The position numbers were made by a program, and so were the translations under genes. A DNA stretch of 64,000 nt, from assembly GCF_014216315.1 (NCBI RefSeq), contig NZ_CP045702.1, positions 620,001-684,000 on the forward strand, read 5' to 3'. The DNA comes from Streptomyces finlayi. Lineage in GTDB: Bacteria > Actinomycetota > Actinomycetes > Streptomycetales > Streptomycetaceae. The notes beneath the pieces are model-generated. The model saw only the letters and a list, made by a program, of their open reading frames with translations, was not told the origin of the DNA and did no database searches. How positions within the stretch are numbered: position 1 is the first letter of the stretch; each line of letters begins with the position of its first letter. Below are positions 25,130-35,174 of this stretch, in pieces.

Positions 25130-25965
25130 TGCGTACGACACGTGCACTGGCGAGCGGCCTGCTGGCCGGACTCGCCCTGCTGACCTCGGCGGGCTCCGCG
25201 ACGGCGATCGCCCCGTCGGCCCCGAGGACCGACGCGAGCCCGAGCGCCGGCCCCGACGCCGACGACCGGACGGGGCCCACGGAAGCGGGCACCACCTTCC
25301 GTACCGCCACCGCCGTCCAGCAGGGGCAGCGGGCCACCGCCGAGGCGTCCACGGGCGACTACCTGTACTGGGTCTTCCCCGCCGACGCCGGTCAGCGGGC
25401 CACCGTCCGGGCGAAGGTCACGCTTCCCGAGAGCGCGGCCCGGCACGGCGCGTCCACCTGGCAGATCGACGTGTACGACGGACTGCGGCGGCGCCAGGCG
25501 TGCATGTACGGCCATCAGACGCGCAAGGCCGCAGCCGAGGCGGCCTCGGTCGAGCTGACCTGTGTGCTGCGCACCGTCCGTGCCTGGTCGGAGCCGTGGG
25601 CCAACGATCCGCTGCCCGGCAGCTACTACGTACGCCTCACCGTCCTCGGGCTCCCCGCCACCGACCTCGGGCTGCCGGTGGGGACGGAGCTGGAGGTCAC
25701 CTCCGTGGACGGGGGCGGTGCCCATGACGTGGACGGCGCGCTCGCCGAGCCGCTCGTGCCCGGCGCCTCTTCGCTGAAGCAGGCCTCGGACGACGGGGCC
25801 GCGCGGGACCCCGGTGAACCGGAGGACGGCTGGGCCTCCGGCTGGTGGACGGACCGCTGGCTGTGGACCGTGGGCGGCGGCGTGCTCGGTGCGCTGGCAG
25901 CCGTCTTCGGCTACTCCCTGACGCGCGGCAACGGCCGTCCGTCCCGGGTGCCCCAGGGCGTCTGA
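25129..25965 (+). CDS. membrane-anchored partner of the VWA protein
   Basis: The 278-residue protein has a signal peptide (MRTTRALASGLLAGLALLTS... ending near ATAIA), an extracytoplasmic region with a pre-peptidase-like beta domain (GTTFRTATAVQQGQRATAEASTGDYLYWVFPADAGQRATV) and a C-terminal helix (WLWTVGGGVLGALAAVFGYSL) with a short basic tail. The first part resembles the middle region of its neighbour, which suggests related folds. I found no catalytic motif. Coupled translation (ATG inside the TGATG junction, with GGAGG upstream) implies joint function. Confidence 0.8.
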   Translation: MRTTRALASGLLAGLALLTSAGSATAIAPSAPRTDASPSAGPDADDRTGPTEAGTTFRTATAVQQGQRATAEASTGDYLYWVFPADAGQRATVRAKVTLPESAARHGASTWQIDVYDGLRRRQACMYGHQTRKAAAEAASVELTCVLRTVRAWSEPWANDPLPGSYYVRLTVLGLPATDLGLPVGTELEVTSVDGGGAHDVDGALAEPLVPGASSLKQASDDGAARDPGEPEDGWASGWWTDRWLWTVGGGVLGALAAVFGYSLTRGNGRPSRVPQGV

Positions 25966-26166
25966 GCGACCGCCGCTCAGGACGGGTGCGGCGCCGTGCC
26001 GGACCCGGCCTGGGCGGCAGGCATCCGCAAGATCCGGGCGGGCGCACGTCCCCCGTCGCCGTCGTCCCCCTCCTGCGCTCGCCGGGAATCCTGTTGTCCG
26101 CGTTCGAACAACTGACCTCGTGGAGCTACGCTCGACAACTCACGTACCAGGGAGCGGAGTTCTTTC

Positions 26167-27555
26167 ATGTCCAGCGATGCGGATACGGAAACGGGTACCG
26201 ACAGCGGCACGGCCGTCGGCGACGCGCGGCGCCACACCGTCGTACCGGGCCCCAGAGGGTTGCCGTTCCTCGGCAACCTGCCCCGGTTCGCGAAGGACCC
26301 CCTCGCCTTCTTCGAGCAGCTTCGCGGTCACGGGGACATGGTGAGCTGGCGCTTCGGCCGTAACCGCTGTGTGTTCATCTCCGATCCCGCGTGCATAGGC
26401 GAGCTGCTCACCGAGACGGAGCGCACCTTCGACCAGCCGGCGCTGGGCATCGCGTTCCGCACGGTGATGGGCAACGGTGTCGTCGTGGCACGCGGGACGG
26501 ACTGGCGGCGCAAGCGGTCGCTGGTCCAGCCCTCCGTGCGGCCCAAGCAGGTGAAGTCGTACGCCTCGACGATGGCCGAGTGCGCGGTGGAGCTGGCCGA
26601 CACCTGGTCGGGTGGTGAACGCGTCGACATCAAGCGGGAGATGGCGGCCCTGACGCAGAGGATCGCGGTGCGCACCATCTTCGGCGTGGACACCCCGGCC
26701 GACGCGCAGGCCATGGGCCGGGCCATGGATGTCGCCCAGCAGGAGATCGGCAAGGAGTTCAGCGGTATCGGCGCGATCCTTCCCGACTGGGTGCCGACAC
26801 CGGGCCGGGCCAGGATCCGGAAGGCGGCCGCCGTCATCGACGCCGAGGTGGCCCGGGTGGTGGCCCGGCACCGCGACGGCGACGGGGAGCGGCCCGACCT
26901 GCTGAGCCGGCTGCTCACCGCGGTCGACGAGACCGGCGCGCACCTCTCCGACGAGGAGATCCGCGACGAGACGGTGACCCTCTACATCGGTGGCCACGAG
27001 ACGACGAGTTCGACGCTGGTGTGGGCCTGGTATCTGCTGTCGCGCAATCCGGAGGCGCGCGCGGTCCTCACCGAGGAACTGGACCGGGTGCTCGGCGACC
27101 GCGAGCCCGGATTCGACGACTACGCCCAACTGACGTACGCGCAGTCGGTAGTGAAGGAGACTCTGCGCCTGTATCCGACGATCTGGCTGGTCACCGGGGT
27201 GGCCAAGGAGGGGGCGCGGATCGGTGGCGTACCGATGCCGGAGGGCACCCGGGTGTGGAGCAGCCAGTGGGCGACCCAGCGCGACGCGCGCTGGTTCCCC
27301 GAGCCGGAGGCCTTCCGGCCGGAGCGCTGGGACCCGGAGGGCGGTGACGAGATCGAGGAGTACGCGTGGTTCCCGTTCGGCGGTGGCCCGCGCGTCTGTC
27401 TCGGTACGCGCTTCGCGATGGTGGAGGCGGTGCTGATCCTGGCCGTGCTGGCGCGCCGCTTCGACCTGGACGTGGACCCGGGCGAGATCGGGCACGTGCC
27501 GTCGCTGACCCTGCAGCCCGACCGGGACGTGACGGCGACGGTGCGGGCCCGCTGA
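26167..27555 (+). CDS. cytochrome P450 (standalone, complete motifs)
   Basis: The 462-residue protein has the proline-rich hinge VPGPRGLPFLGNLPRFAKDP, the I-helix oxygen motif LYIGGHETTSSTLVW, the K-helix ExxR in VVKETLRLYPT, the PERF-like FRPERWDP, and the heme loop FPFGGGPRVCLGTRFA. It is soluble by inspection. The sequence style resembles terpene-oxidising or fatty-acid-type bacterial P450s, but I cannot name the CYP family. No ferredoxin, reductase or biosynthetic gene is adjacent. The ATG at 26167 is preceded by GGAG. It is convergent with the glycine betaine operon. Confidence 0.9.
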   Translation: MSSDADTETGTDSGTAVGDARRHTVVPGPRGLPFLGNLPRFAKDPLAFFEQLRGHGDMVSWRFGRNRCVFISDPACIGELLTETERTFDQPALGIAFRTVMGNGVVVARGTDWRRKRSLVQPSVRPKQVKSYASTMAECAVELADTWSGGERVDIKREMAALTQRIAVRTIFGVDTPADAQAMGRAMDVAQQEIGKEFSGIGAILPDWVPTPGRARIRKAAAVIDAEVARVVARHRDGDGERPDLLSRLLTAVDETGAHLSDEEIRDETVTLYIGGHETTSSTLVWAWYLLSRNPEARAVLTEELDRVLGDREPGFDDYAQLTYAQSVVKETLRLYPTIWLVTGVAKEGARIGGVPMPEGTRVWSSQWATQRDARWFPEPEAFRPERWDPEGGDEIEEYAWFPFGGGPRVCLGTRFAMVEAVLILAVLARRFDLDVDPGEIGHVPSLTLQPDRDVTATVRAR

Positions 27556-27609
27556 GGATGCGGCAGGTGCTGCCGGGGACGGCCGTCACCGGCAGCACCT
27601 CACCTCAGC
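27551..27609. terminator. bidirectional terminator between the P450 and the betaine operon
   Basis: A core stem AGGTGCTGCCGG/CCGGCAGCACCT (27565-27576 and 27589-27600) is extended by GCTGAGG/CCTCAGC (27551-27557 and 27603-27609). It fills the 60-base gap between convergent genes. Confidence 0.8.
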
Positions 27610-27615
27610 GCTGCC

Positions 27616-28599
27616 CTACTTCCGCAGCCACTTCTTCCACACCCCGGGGTTCTTCCCGATCCAGCGCTCGGCCGCCTCCTGCGGGGTGAGCTTCTCCGAG
27701 GCGATCATCCTGGACACCTCGTTCTGCGCGTCCTCGGTCCAGTTGAACTTCTTGAGGAAGTCGGCCGCCTCGCCGCCGCGCTGGGAGAAGTCCGCGTTCA
27801 GGTACTTCTGCAGCGGTGTCGTGGGGTAGGCGCAGTCGATGTCCGCCGGGTCCTTGGCGGCGCACGCCTCGGTGTACTCGGGGAGCTTCACCTCCACCAT
27901 CGGCACCTCGTTGAACAGCCACTGCGGCTGGTACCAGTAGCTGAGGAAAGGCTTCTTCTCCTTGGCGAACTGCTGGATCTGGGTGATCTGGGCGGCCTCG
28001 GAGCCCGCGAAGACGACCTTGTAGTCGAGGTCGAGGTTCTTCACCAGTGCGGTGTCGTTGGTGACGTAGGACGGTGAACCGTCCATGAGCTGGCCCTTGC
28101 CGCCGCTCTCCGGGGTGCGCAGCTCGTCGGCGTACGTGTCGAGGTTCTTCCAGTCCGTGACGTCAGGGTGCTCGTCCGCCCAGTACTTCGGCACGTACCA
28201 GCCGATGTGGCCGGTGACGCCGAGGTCACCGCCGCGGACGATGGTCTTCTTGTCCTCGACGTACAGCTTCTCCTGGTCGGGGTGGCCCCAGTCCTCCAGG
28301 ATCGCGTCGACGCGGCCCTGGCTGAGGGCGTCCCATGCGGGGACCTCGTCGGTCTGGACGAGGTCGACGCGGTAGCCGAGTTCGTCCTCCAGGAGCTTCT
28401 GGGCGACGGCCACGTTGGCCTGCGCGCCGACCCAGGACTGCACGGAGAGCGTGACGGTCCTGATGCCCGCCGGTGCGGCGAACGGTGAGGTCTGCTTCGT
28501 CATGTCAGCCGCGCCGCAGCCGGTGACGGCGAGCAGGGCTGCGGCCGACGACGCGGCCGCGAGGACGCGGGTACGGGTCCGGATCGGCGTACGAGCCAT
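27616..28599 (-). CDS. glycine betaine/proline-type ABC substrate-binding lipoprotein
   Basis: A 327-residue OpuAC/ProX-like protein. The N-terminus is a lipoprotein signal with lipobox LLAVTGC (Cys near residue 28). The binding domain shows VQSWVGAQANVAVAQKLLEDELGYRV, WDALSQGRVDAILEDWGH, YVPKYWADEHPDVTDW and FLSYWYQPQWLFNEV; the tryptophans and tyrosines form the aromatic cage that holds quaternary amines by cation-pi contacts. It is anchored outside the membrane. It is the last gene of the betaine operon, one base after the permease stop codon. Ligand inferred from the pathway context. Confidence 0.93.
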   Translation of the reverse strand: MARTPIRTRTRVLAAASSAAALLAVTGCGAADMTKQTSPFAAPAGIRTVTLSVQSWVGAQANVAVAQKLLEDELGYRVDLVQTDEVPAWDALSQGRVDAILEDWGHPDQEKLYVEDKKTIVRGGDLGVTGHIGWYVPKYWADEHPDVTDWKNLDTYADELRTPESGGKGQLMDGSPSYVTNDTALVKNLDLDYKVVFAGSEAAQITQIQQFAKEKKPFLSYWYQPQWLFNEVPMVEVKLPEYTEACAAKDPADIDCAYPTTPLQKYLNADFSQRGGEAADFLKKFNWTEDAQNEVSRMIASEKLTPQEAAERWIGKNPGVWKKWLRK

Positions 28600-28600
28600 G

Positions 28601-30582
28601 TCAGCTCTCCTTCGGCGCGGTGCGCGTGGTGGGCTGGGTGACCCGGTCGAGCATCAGCCCCAGGCAGACGATGGCGGCGCCGGCCACGAGACCGGTGGCC
28701 AGCTGGCCCTGGGCCAGGCCCAGTACGACGAGGTATCCGAGCGCGCCCGACCCGACGAGTGCCCCGATGATGACCACGGCGAGGACGAGGACGACGCCCT
28801 GGTTCACGGCGAGCAGCAACGCCGGCCGGGCCAGCGGCAGTTGTACCTGGCGCAGCTGCTGGCCGCTGGTGGCGCCCAGGGAGCGGGCGCACTCCATGGC
28901 AGCCGGGTCGACGCCCCGCAGCCCCTGGGTGGTGATGCGGATGACGGCCGGGAGCGCGTACACGATCGCCGCGGCCGCGGCCGGGGCGCGGCCGATGCCG
29001 AAGAGGGCGACGACCGGGATGAGGTAGACGAACTGCGGCAAGGTCTGGAAGACGTCCAGGAGGGGGCGCAGCAGGCGTTCGAACCGTTCGCTGCGGGCGG
29101 CGCCGATGGCGATGCCGAAGCCGAGGACCAGGGTGACGGCCACGGCGGCGACGACCTGGCCGAGGGTGTCCATCGAGGGCTCCCAGACACCGAGGACTCC
29201 GATGGCCGCCATGGCGAGCACGGCGGTGAGCGCGGTGCGCCAGGTGCCGATGGTCCAGGCGAGGGCGGCGACGATCAGCAGCACGGACCACCAGGGCAGG
29301 CCCTGGAGCCCGCTGCGGAGCGGGTTGAGTATCCAGCTGGTGAAGTGGGCGGCCCAGTCGGCGGTGCCGCCGACGACCGGGACCCCGGTGTAGATGTGGT
29401 CGACCATCCACTCCTTGGCGGTGTTGACCGGCCCGGCGATGGCGACGATCGCACCCTCGGGCCAGATCCGGCCGCCGGTGAACCGGCCCACGACCGCGAC
29501 GACCGCCACGAGCACGGCCGCCAGGCCCCAGCCGCGTGCGCCCCGGAGGGCGGCGGGGCCGGTCGGCTCCGTGCCGATCCGGCGGCCGGCGGCCTCGGTC
29601 GTGCGGTCCAGGACGACGGCGAGCAGCACGATCGGGATGCCGGCGGCGAGTGCGGCGCCGACATCGACCGAGGACAGTGCCTGGTAGACGCGGTCGCCGA
29701 GGCCACCAGCGCCGATCACGGAGGCGATGACGGCCATCGAGAGGGCCATCATGATCGTCTGGTTGAGGCCGAGGAGCAGTTCCTTGCGGGCCAGCGGGAG
29801 CCTGGCCGTGAGCAGCCGCTGCCTGCCGGTCGCGCCGAGGGAGGTGACCGCTTCCATGACGCCCGGGTCGGCGCCGCGCAGACCGAGCGCGGTGAGCCTC
29901 GCCATCGGCGGAGCCGCGTAGACGACGGTCGCGAGGACCGCGCCGGGCACCCCGATGCCGAAGACCAGGGCGACGGGCAGCAGATACGCGAAGGCGGGCA
30001 GCACCTGCATGGTGTCGAGTACGGGGCGCAGCGCCCGGTACGTACGGTCCGAGAGTCCGGCCGCGAGGCCCAGGAGAACGCCCAGGGCCACCGAGGCGAG
30101 CACGGCGACGACCATCAGGGCGAGGGTCTGCATCGTCTGCACCCACATGCCGAGCAGACCGCAGACGAGGAAGGAGACCGCGGCGGTGAGCGCGAGCCGC
30201 GGTCCGGCGGCCCGCCAGGCCACGACGGCGGCGACCGCCGTGACTCCGGCCCAGCCGAGGGCGAGCAGCAGCAGGTAGACGCCGCGCACGGAGAGGACGA
30301 CGGCGTCGCTGACGTGGCCGAAGAAGTAGAGGAAGAGGGGGTGGCTGTCGCGGTTGGCGACGATCCAGTCGTTGACCTCGCCGAGCGGCGCGGTCAGGTC
30401 GACGGTCAGCGCGCCGGGCCAGGCCGCACCGCCCCAGCGGGCCTGCACGACGGGTACGGCGACAGCGGCGATCAGTGCGAGGACCAGCAGCTTCGCGAGA
30501 GAAGGGCGGCGCAGGAGCGCCAGGACCTGGCGGCGGCCCGGCGGTCCTGACACGGCGGGGGTGGCGGCTTGGGCGGTGGCCA

Positions 30583-30583
<1 letters not shown>
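28601..30583 (-). CDS. glycine betaine ABC transporter permease with two fused permease domains
   Basis: The 660-residue protein contains two complete inner-membrane permease domains in one chain. The first (about residues 120-310) has the EAA-type loop GADPGVMEAVTSLGATGRQRLLTARLPLA. The second (about 430-640) has GVDPAAMECARSLGATSGQQLRQVQLPLA. Each is followed by the conserved final helices. A usual ProW-type permease is about half this length and works as a homodimer, so this fusion supplies both halves. The start shares one base with the upstream ATPase stop codon (TGATG). Confidence 0.93.
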
Positions 30584-31640
<1,057 letters not shown>

Positions 31641-31644
<4 letters not shown>

Positions 31645-33266
31645 CGGACATCGCCTCCGGCGGTCGTACCGAACGGGGTCGTACCGAGCGGGGTCGTACC
31701 GAGCGGGGTCGTAGCGAGCGGGGTCGTAGCGAGCAGTTCCGCGCACTTCTCGCCCACCATGAGGACGCCGATCATCGGGTTGACGGCGGGCATGGTCGGG
31801 AAGACGGAGGCGTCGGCGATCCGGATGGATTCGAGCCCCCTGATGCGCAGATGGGGATCGACCACGGCCGCGGCGTCGTCGGCCGCACCCATCCGGCAGG
31901 TGCCCGCCGGGTGGTAGACGGTGTGCGCGACCTTGCGGGCGTACTCGCTGATGTCCTCGTCCGAGGTGACCTCGGGGCCGGGGCACACCTCGCGCTTGAG
32001 CCAGCGCGCGAGCGGTTGCGTCTTCGCTATCTCGCGGGCGAGCTTGATCCCGTCGACCAGGGTGCGGCCGTCGTAGTCGTCCTCGTCGGTGAAGTAGCGG
32101 AAGTCCAGGGCTGGTTTGACCTCGGGGTCGGCGCTCGTGAGGAAGAGGCGGCCCCGGCTGCGCGGCTTGGGAATGTTGGGCGTCATCGACACACCGTGCT
32201 CGGGACGCTCGTAGCCGAGGCGCTCCGGGTTGTCGGTGAAGGGGATCTGGTAGAAGTGGAACATCAGGTCGGGGCCCCGGGAGCCGGGGTCCCGCCGCAC
32301 GAAGAGGCCCGCGTCGGAGTCCATCGCGGAGTTCTCCGGGATCGGCCCGTCGGTCTCCCAGACGATGACCGATTCCGGGTGGTCGAGCAGGTTCTCGCCG
32401 ACGCCCGGAAGGTCGTGGAGCACCGGGATGCCGAGCGCCTCCAGGTCCCTCTTCGGGCCGATTCCGGAGTGCATCAGCAGCCGGGGGGTGTCCACCGCGC
32501 CCGCGCAGACGATCACCTCACGCGTGGCGCGCAGCAGCAGCTCCTCGCCCTCCTTGGTGCGCACGTGCACACCGGTGGCGCGGTTGCCGTCGAACTCCAG
32601 CCGGTGGGCCCAGGTCTCCAGCAGGATCGAGAGGTTGGGGCGGTCCCCGGCCTCTATGTGCGGGTGGAGGTAGGCGACGGAGGCGGAGGAGCGCTTGTTG
32701 TTCTCCGGGTGGTAGGCGAGGTCGAAGAAGCCGACACCCTCGTGGAACGGCTGCCTGTTGAAGCCTTCGACGCGCGGGACCGCGGCGGCGGCCTGCGCCG
32801 CGTCGACGAAGTCGCGCGCGATGGCGTTCCGGTCCTTCTCGTCGACCGGCACGATGTGGTTGCGCAGACGGGCGAAGTACGGGTCCATGGCGGCCGCGTC
32901 CCAGCCTTCGGCACCTGCCTCGGCCCACTCGTCCCAGTCGCCCGGCAGGGGCTTGAAGCTGATCAGGGTGTTGTGCGAGGAGCAGCCGCCGAGCACCCGG
33001 GCGCGGCTGTGGCGGATGTGGGAGTTGCCGCGCGGCTGTTCCGTGGTCGGGTAGTCGTAGTCCAGGTCACCGCCGAGCAGTCCGAGCCAGCGGCGCAGGG
33101 TGAGCACGTCGTCGCGGTCGATGTCGGTGGGACCGCCCTCGATCACGGTGACGGTGACGTCGGGGTCCTCCGTGAGGCGGGAGGCGATGACCGAGCCGGC
33201 CGTGCCGCCTCCGACGATCACGTAGTCGACCGGTTCAGGCCTGGCTTGGCGGGGAGTCGGGTACAT
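31641..33266 (-). CDS. choline oxidase-like GMC flavoenzyme
   Basis: The 541-residue protein has the FAD-binding motif VDYVIVGGGTAGSVIASRL and then VLGGCSSHNTL, where the His of SSHN corresponds to the residue that covalently holds FAD in Arthrobacter choline oxidase. Also conserved are the Glu in LLDHPESVIV, the catalytic His in TVYHPAGTCRMG and the Asn in VNPMIGVLMVGE. Choline oxidase converts choline through betaine aldehyde to glycine betaine using O2. A dehydrogenase activity is possible but the SSHN motif favours the oxidase. The C-terminus is a TTPLG-type repeat tail from a 15-bp tandem array. It lies 68 bases after the betaine aldehyde dehydrogenase gene in the same operon. Confidence 0.9.
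31662..31736. repeat. five tandem 15-bp units at the 3' end of the choline oxidase gene
   Basis: Five back-to-back copies of GGTCGTACCGAGCGG, with one or two changes in the outer copies. They encode the repeated Thr-Thr-Pro-Leu-Gly/Ala tail of the flavoenzyme and keep its frame. Confidence 0.95.
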
Positions 33267-33334
33267 CGGTCACTGCTCCTTCTACAAGGTTCGTGCGTGT
33301 ACGGGGTGCCGCGAACAGGTGGTCGGCAGTCGGG

Positions 33335-34837
33335 TCAGCCGGCGAACCAGCGCTGGGGGCGGGGGTTGAGGTTCTGGTAGATGTGCTTGGACTCGCGGTA
33401 CTCCGCGAGTCCCGTGGGGCCGAGCTCACGGCCCGTGCCGGACTTGCCGAAGCCGCCCCACTCGGCCTGCGGGAGGTAGGGGTGGTAGTCGTTGATCCAG
33501 ACCGTGCCGTGGCGCAGCCGTCCCGCGACCCGGCGGGCGCGGCCCGCGTCGGTGGTCCAGACGGCGCCCGCGAGGCCGTAGTCCGTGTCGTTGGCGAGGG
33601 TGATCGCTTCTTCCTCGGTACGGAACGTCTCGACGGTGAGGATCGGGCCGAAGGTCTCCTCGCGGACCACCTTCATCTCCCGGTGGCAGCCGTCCAGGAC
33701 CGTGGGCCGGTAGAAGTAGCCGTTGGCGGGCCGTACCGGGGAGGGTCCGGGGCGGGCCCCGCCGGAGCGGACGACCGCGCCCTCCTCGCGCGCGGAGGCG
33801 ACGTACGCCTCTACCTTGGCGAGCTGCTGGGCGGAGACGAGCGGTCCGCATTCGACGCCGTCCGCGGTTCCGCGGCCGAGCCTGATGGCGTCGGCGCGGC
33901 GGGCGAGCTCGGTGACGAAGCGTTCGCGGACCGACTCCTCGATGATGAGCCGGGCGCCGGCGGAGCAGACCTGGCCGCTGTGGAAGAACGCGGCGTTGAG
34001 GGCCTGGTCGACGGCGGTGTCGAAACCGTCCTCGGTGGCGCAGGCGTCGGCGAAGACGACGTTGGGGTTCTTGCCGCCGAGCTCCAGGGCGACCTTCTTG
34101 ACGGTGGGCGCCGCGGCCTGTGCCACCTTCGTACCGCTGGCGAGTCCGCCGGTGAAGGAGACCAGGTCGACGTCAGGGTGCTCGGAGAGCCGCGCGCCCA
34201 CAGGGTCGCCCGCGCCGGTGACGAGGTTGGCCGCGCCGTCGGGCAGTCCGGCCTCGGAGAGCAGCCGGATCAGGTGGACGGTGGAGAGCGGCGTGACCTC
34301 GCTGGGCTTCAGGACGAAGGTGTTGCCGGCCGCGAGCGCGGGCGCGATCTTCCAGCTGGCCTGGAGGAGGGGGTAGTTCCAGGGGGCGATCAGGGCGCAG
34401 ACGCCCACCGGCTCGTGCACGACGATGCTGTGGACGTCGGGGTCGCCGGCGTCGACGACCCGGCCGCCGCTCTCGTTCATCACGAGGTCGGCGAAGTAGC
34501 GGAAGGCGTTGGTCACGTCGTCGACGTCGACGCGTCCCTCTTCGAGGGTCTTGCCGGTGTCCTGGCTCTCGACGAGGGCGATCTCCTCGCGGTCGCGCTG
34601 GAGGAGGTCCGCGACACGGCGCAGCAGCCCGGCACGTTCGGCGACGGGCCGGTGCGGCCAGGGGCCGTCGTCGAAGGCGCGGCGCGCGGCGGCGACGGCC
34701 CGGTCCGTGTCCTCGGTGCCCCCTTCGGCGACGAGCGCGAGGACGGTGGCGTCCGCGGGGTCGATGATCTCGCGCGTCGCGCCTGATGCGGCGGCCTGCC
34801 ACATGCCGTCGATATGAATGGTGTCGAGCGCCGCCAT
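33335..34837 (-). CDS. betB: betaine aldehyde dehydrogenase
   Basis: The 500-residue protein is a full-length NAD(P)-dependent aldehyde dehydrogenase: APWNYPLLQASWKIAPALAAG, FTGGLASGTKVAQAA, the general base Glu in KKVALELGGKNPN, and the catalytic Cys in HSGQVCSAGARL. The strong similarity to betaine aldehyde dehydrogenases and the place next to choline oxidase make betaine aldehyde oxidation to glycine betaine the likely reaction. The ATG at 34837 (MAALDTIHIDG) fits the family start. It is the first gene of the betaine operon. Confidence 0.92.
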   Translation of the reverse strand: MAALDTIHIDGMWQAAASGATREIIDPADATVLALVAEGGTEDTDRAVAAARRAFDDGPWPHRPVAERAGLLRRVADLLQRDREEIALVESQDTGKTLEEGRVDVDDVTNAFRYFADLVMNESGGRVVDAGDPDVHSIVVHEPVGVCALIAPWNYPLLQASWKIAPALAAGNTFVLKPSEVTPLSTVHLIRLLSEAGLPDGAANLVTGAGDPVGARLSEHPDVDLVSFTGGLASGTKVAQAAAPTVKKVALELGGKNPNVVFADACATEDGFDTAVDQALNAAFFHSGQVCSAGARLIIEESVRERFVTELARRADAIRLGRGTADGVECGPLVSAQQLAKVEAYVASAREEGAVVRSGGARPGPSPVRPANGYFYRPTVLDGCHREMKVVREETFGPILTVETFRTEEEAITLANDTDYGLAGAVWTTDAGRARRVAGRLRHGTVWINDYHPYLPQAEWGGFGKSGTGRELGPTGLAEYRESKHIYQNLNPRPQRWFAG

Positions 34838-35161
34838 GTTCTGTATCTGCCTTCCATGCCGAAATGCTCCCCGCCGGGTCGGCCGGGGAGCGTCTGCGCG
34901 GGCGGCCACGATTCGGTCGCACCGGCGACCTGGCTACCTCCCCGGTCCGGCGGAATGTATGCCAGGAATTTCACGCTGAGTGACGCGACTCACTCTGCGC
35001 AGCCCTCGGCATCCCGGAAACACGGCGGCCCGCCGGAGGTCCCTGGTGCGGGACCCACGGCGGGCCGGCGGCGTCCCGTGAGCGGTCAGGCGCTCCCGGT
35101 ACGGCTCTGCGGTGGATCGAACGGCGACGGATCGAACGGCGACGGAACAGGCGGCGACGGA
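34838..35161. other. 324-bp intergenic region upstream of the betaine operon
   Basis: No gene is credible here. The part nearest betB (34838-35000) is less GC-rich and should hold the operon promoter; a GTGACGCGACTCAC dyad lies near 34980-34993. A GC-rich inverted repeat (GGCCCGCC...GGCGGGCC, about 35024-35064) is a likely terminator of the GH31 operon. The 15-bp repeat array at 35115 follows. Confidence 0.5.
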
Positions 35162-35174
35162 TCAGACAGCGACG
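35115..35174. repeat. four imperfect 15-bp tandem units at the 3' end of the GH31 gene
   Basis: GATCGAACGGCGACG occurs twice exactly and twice with several changes. The array runs across the stop codon of the alpha-xylosidase gene. Confidence 0.85.

Noticed and set aside
28415..30550. 711-codon plus-strand frame rich in Asp, Gly and His
   Set aside because: It is antisense to the fused permease and has repetitive composition typical of shadow frames.
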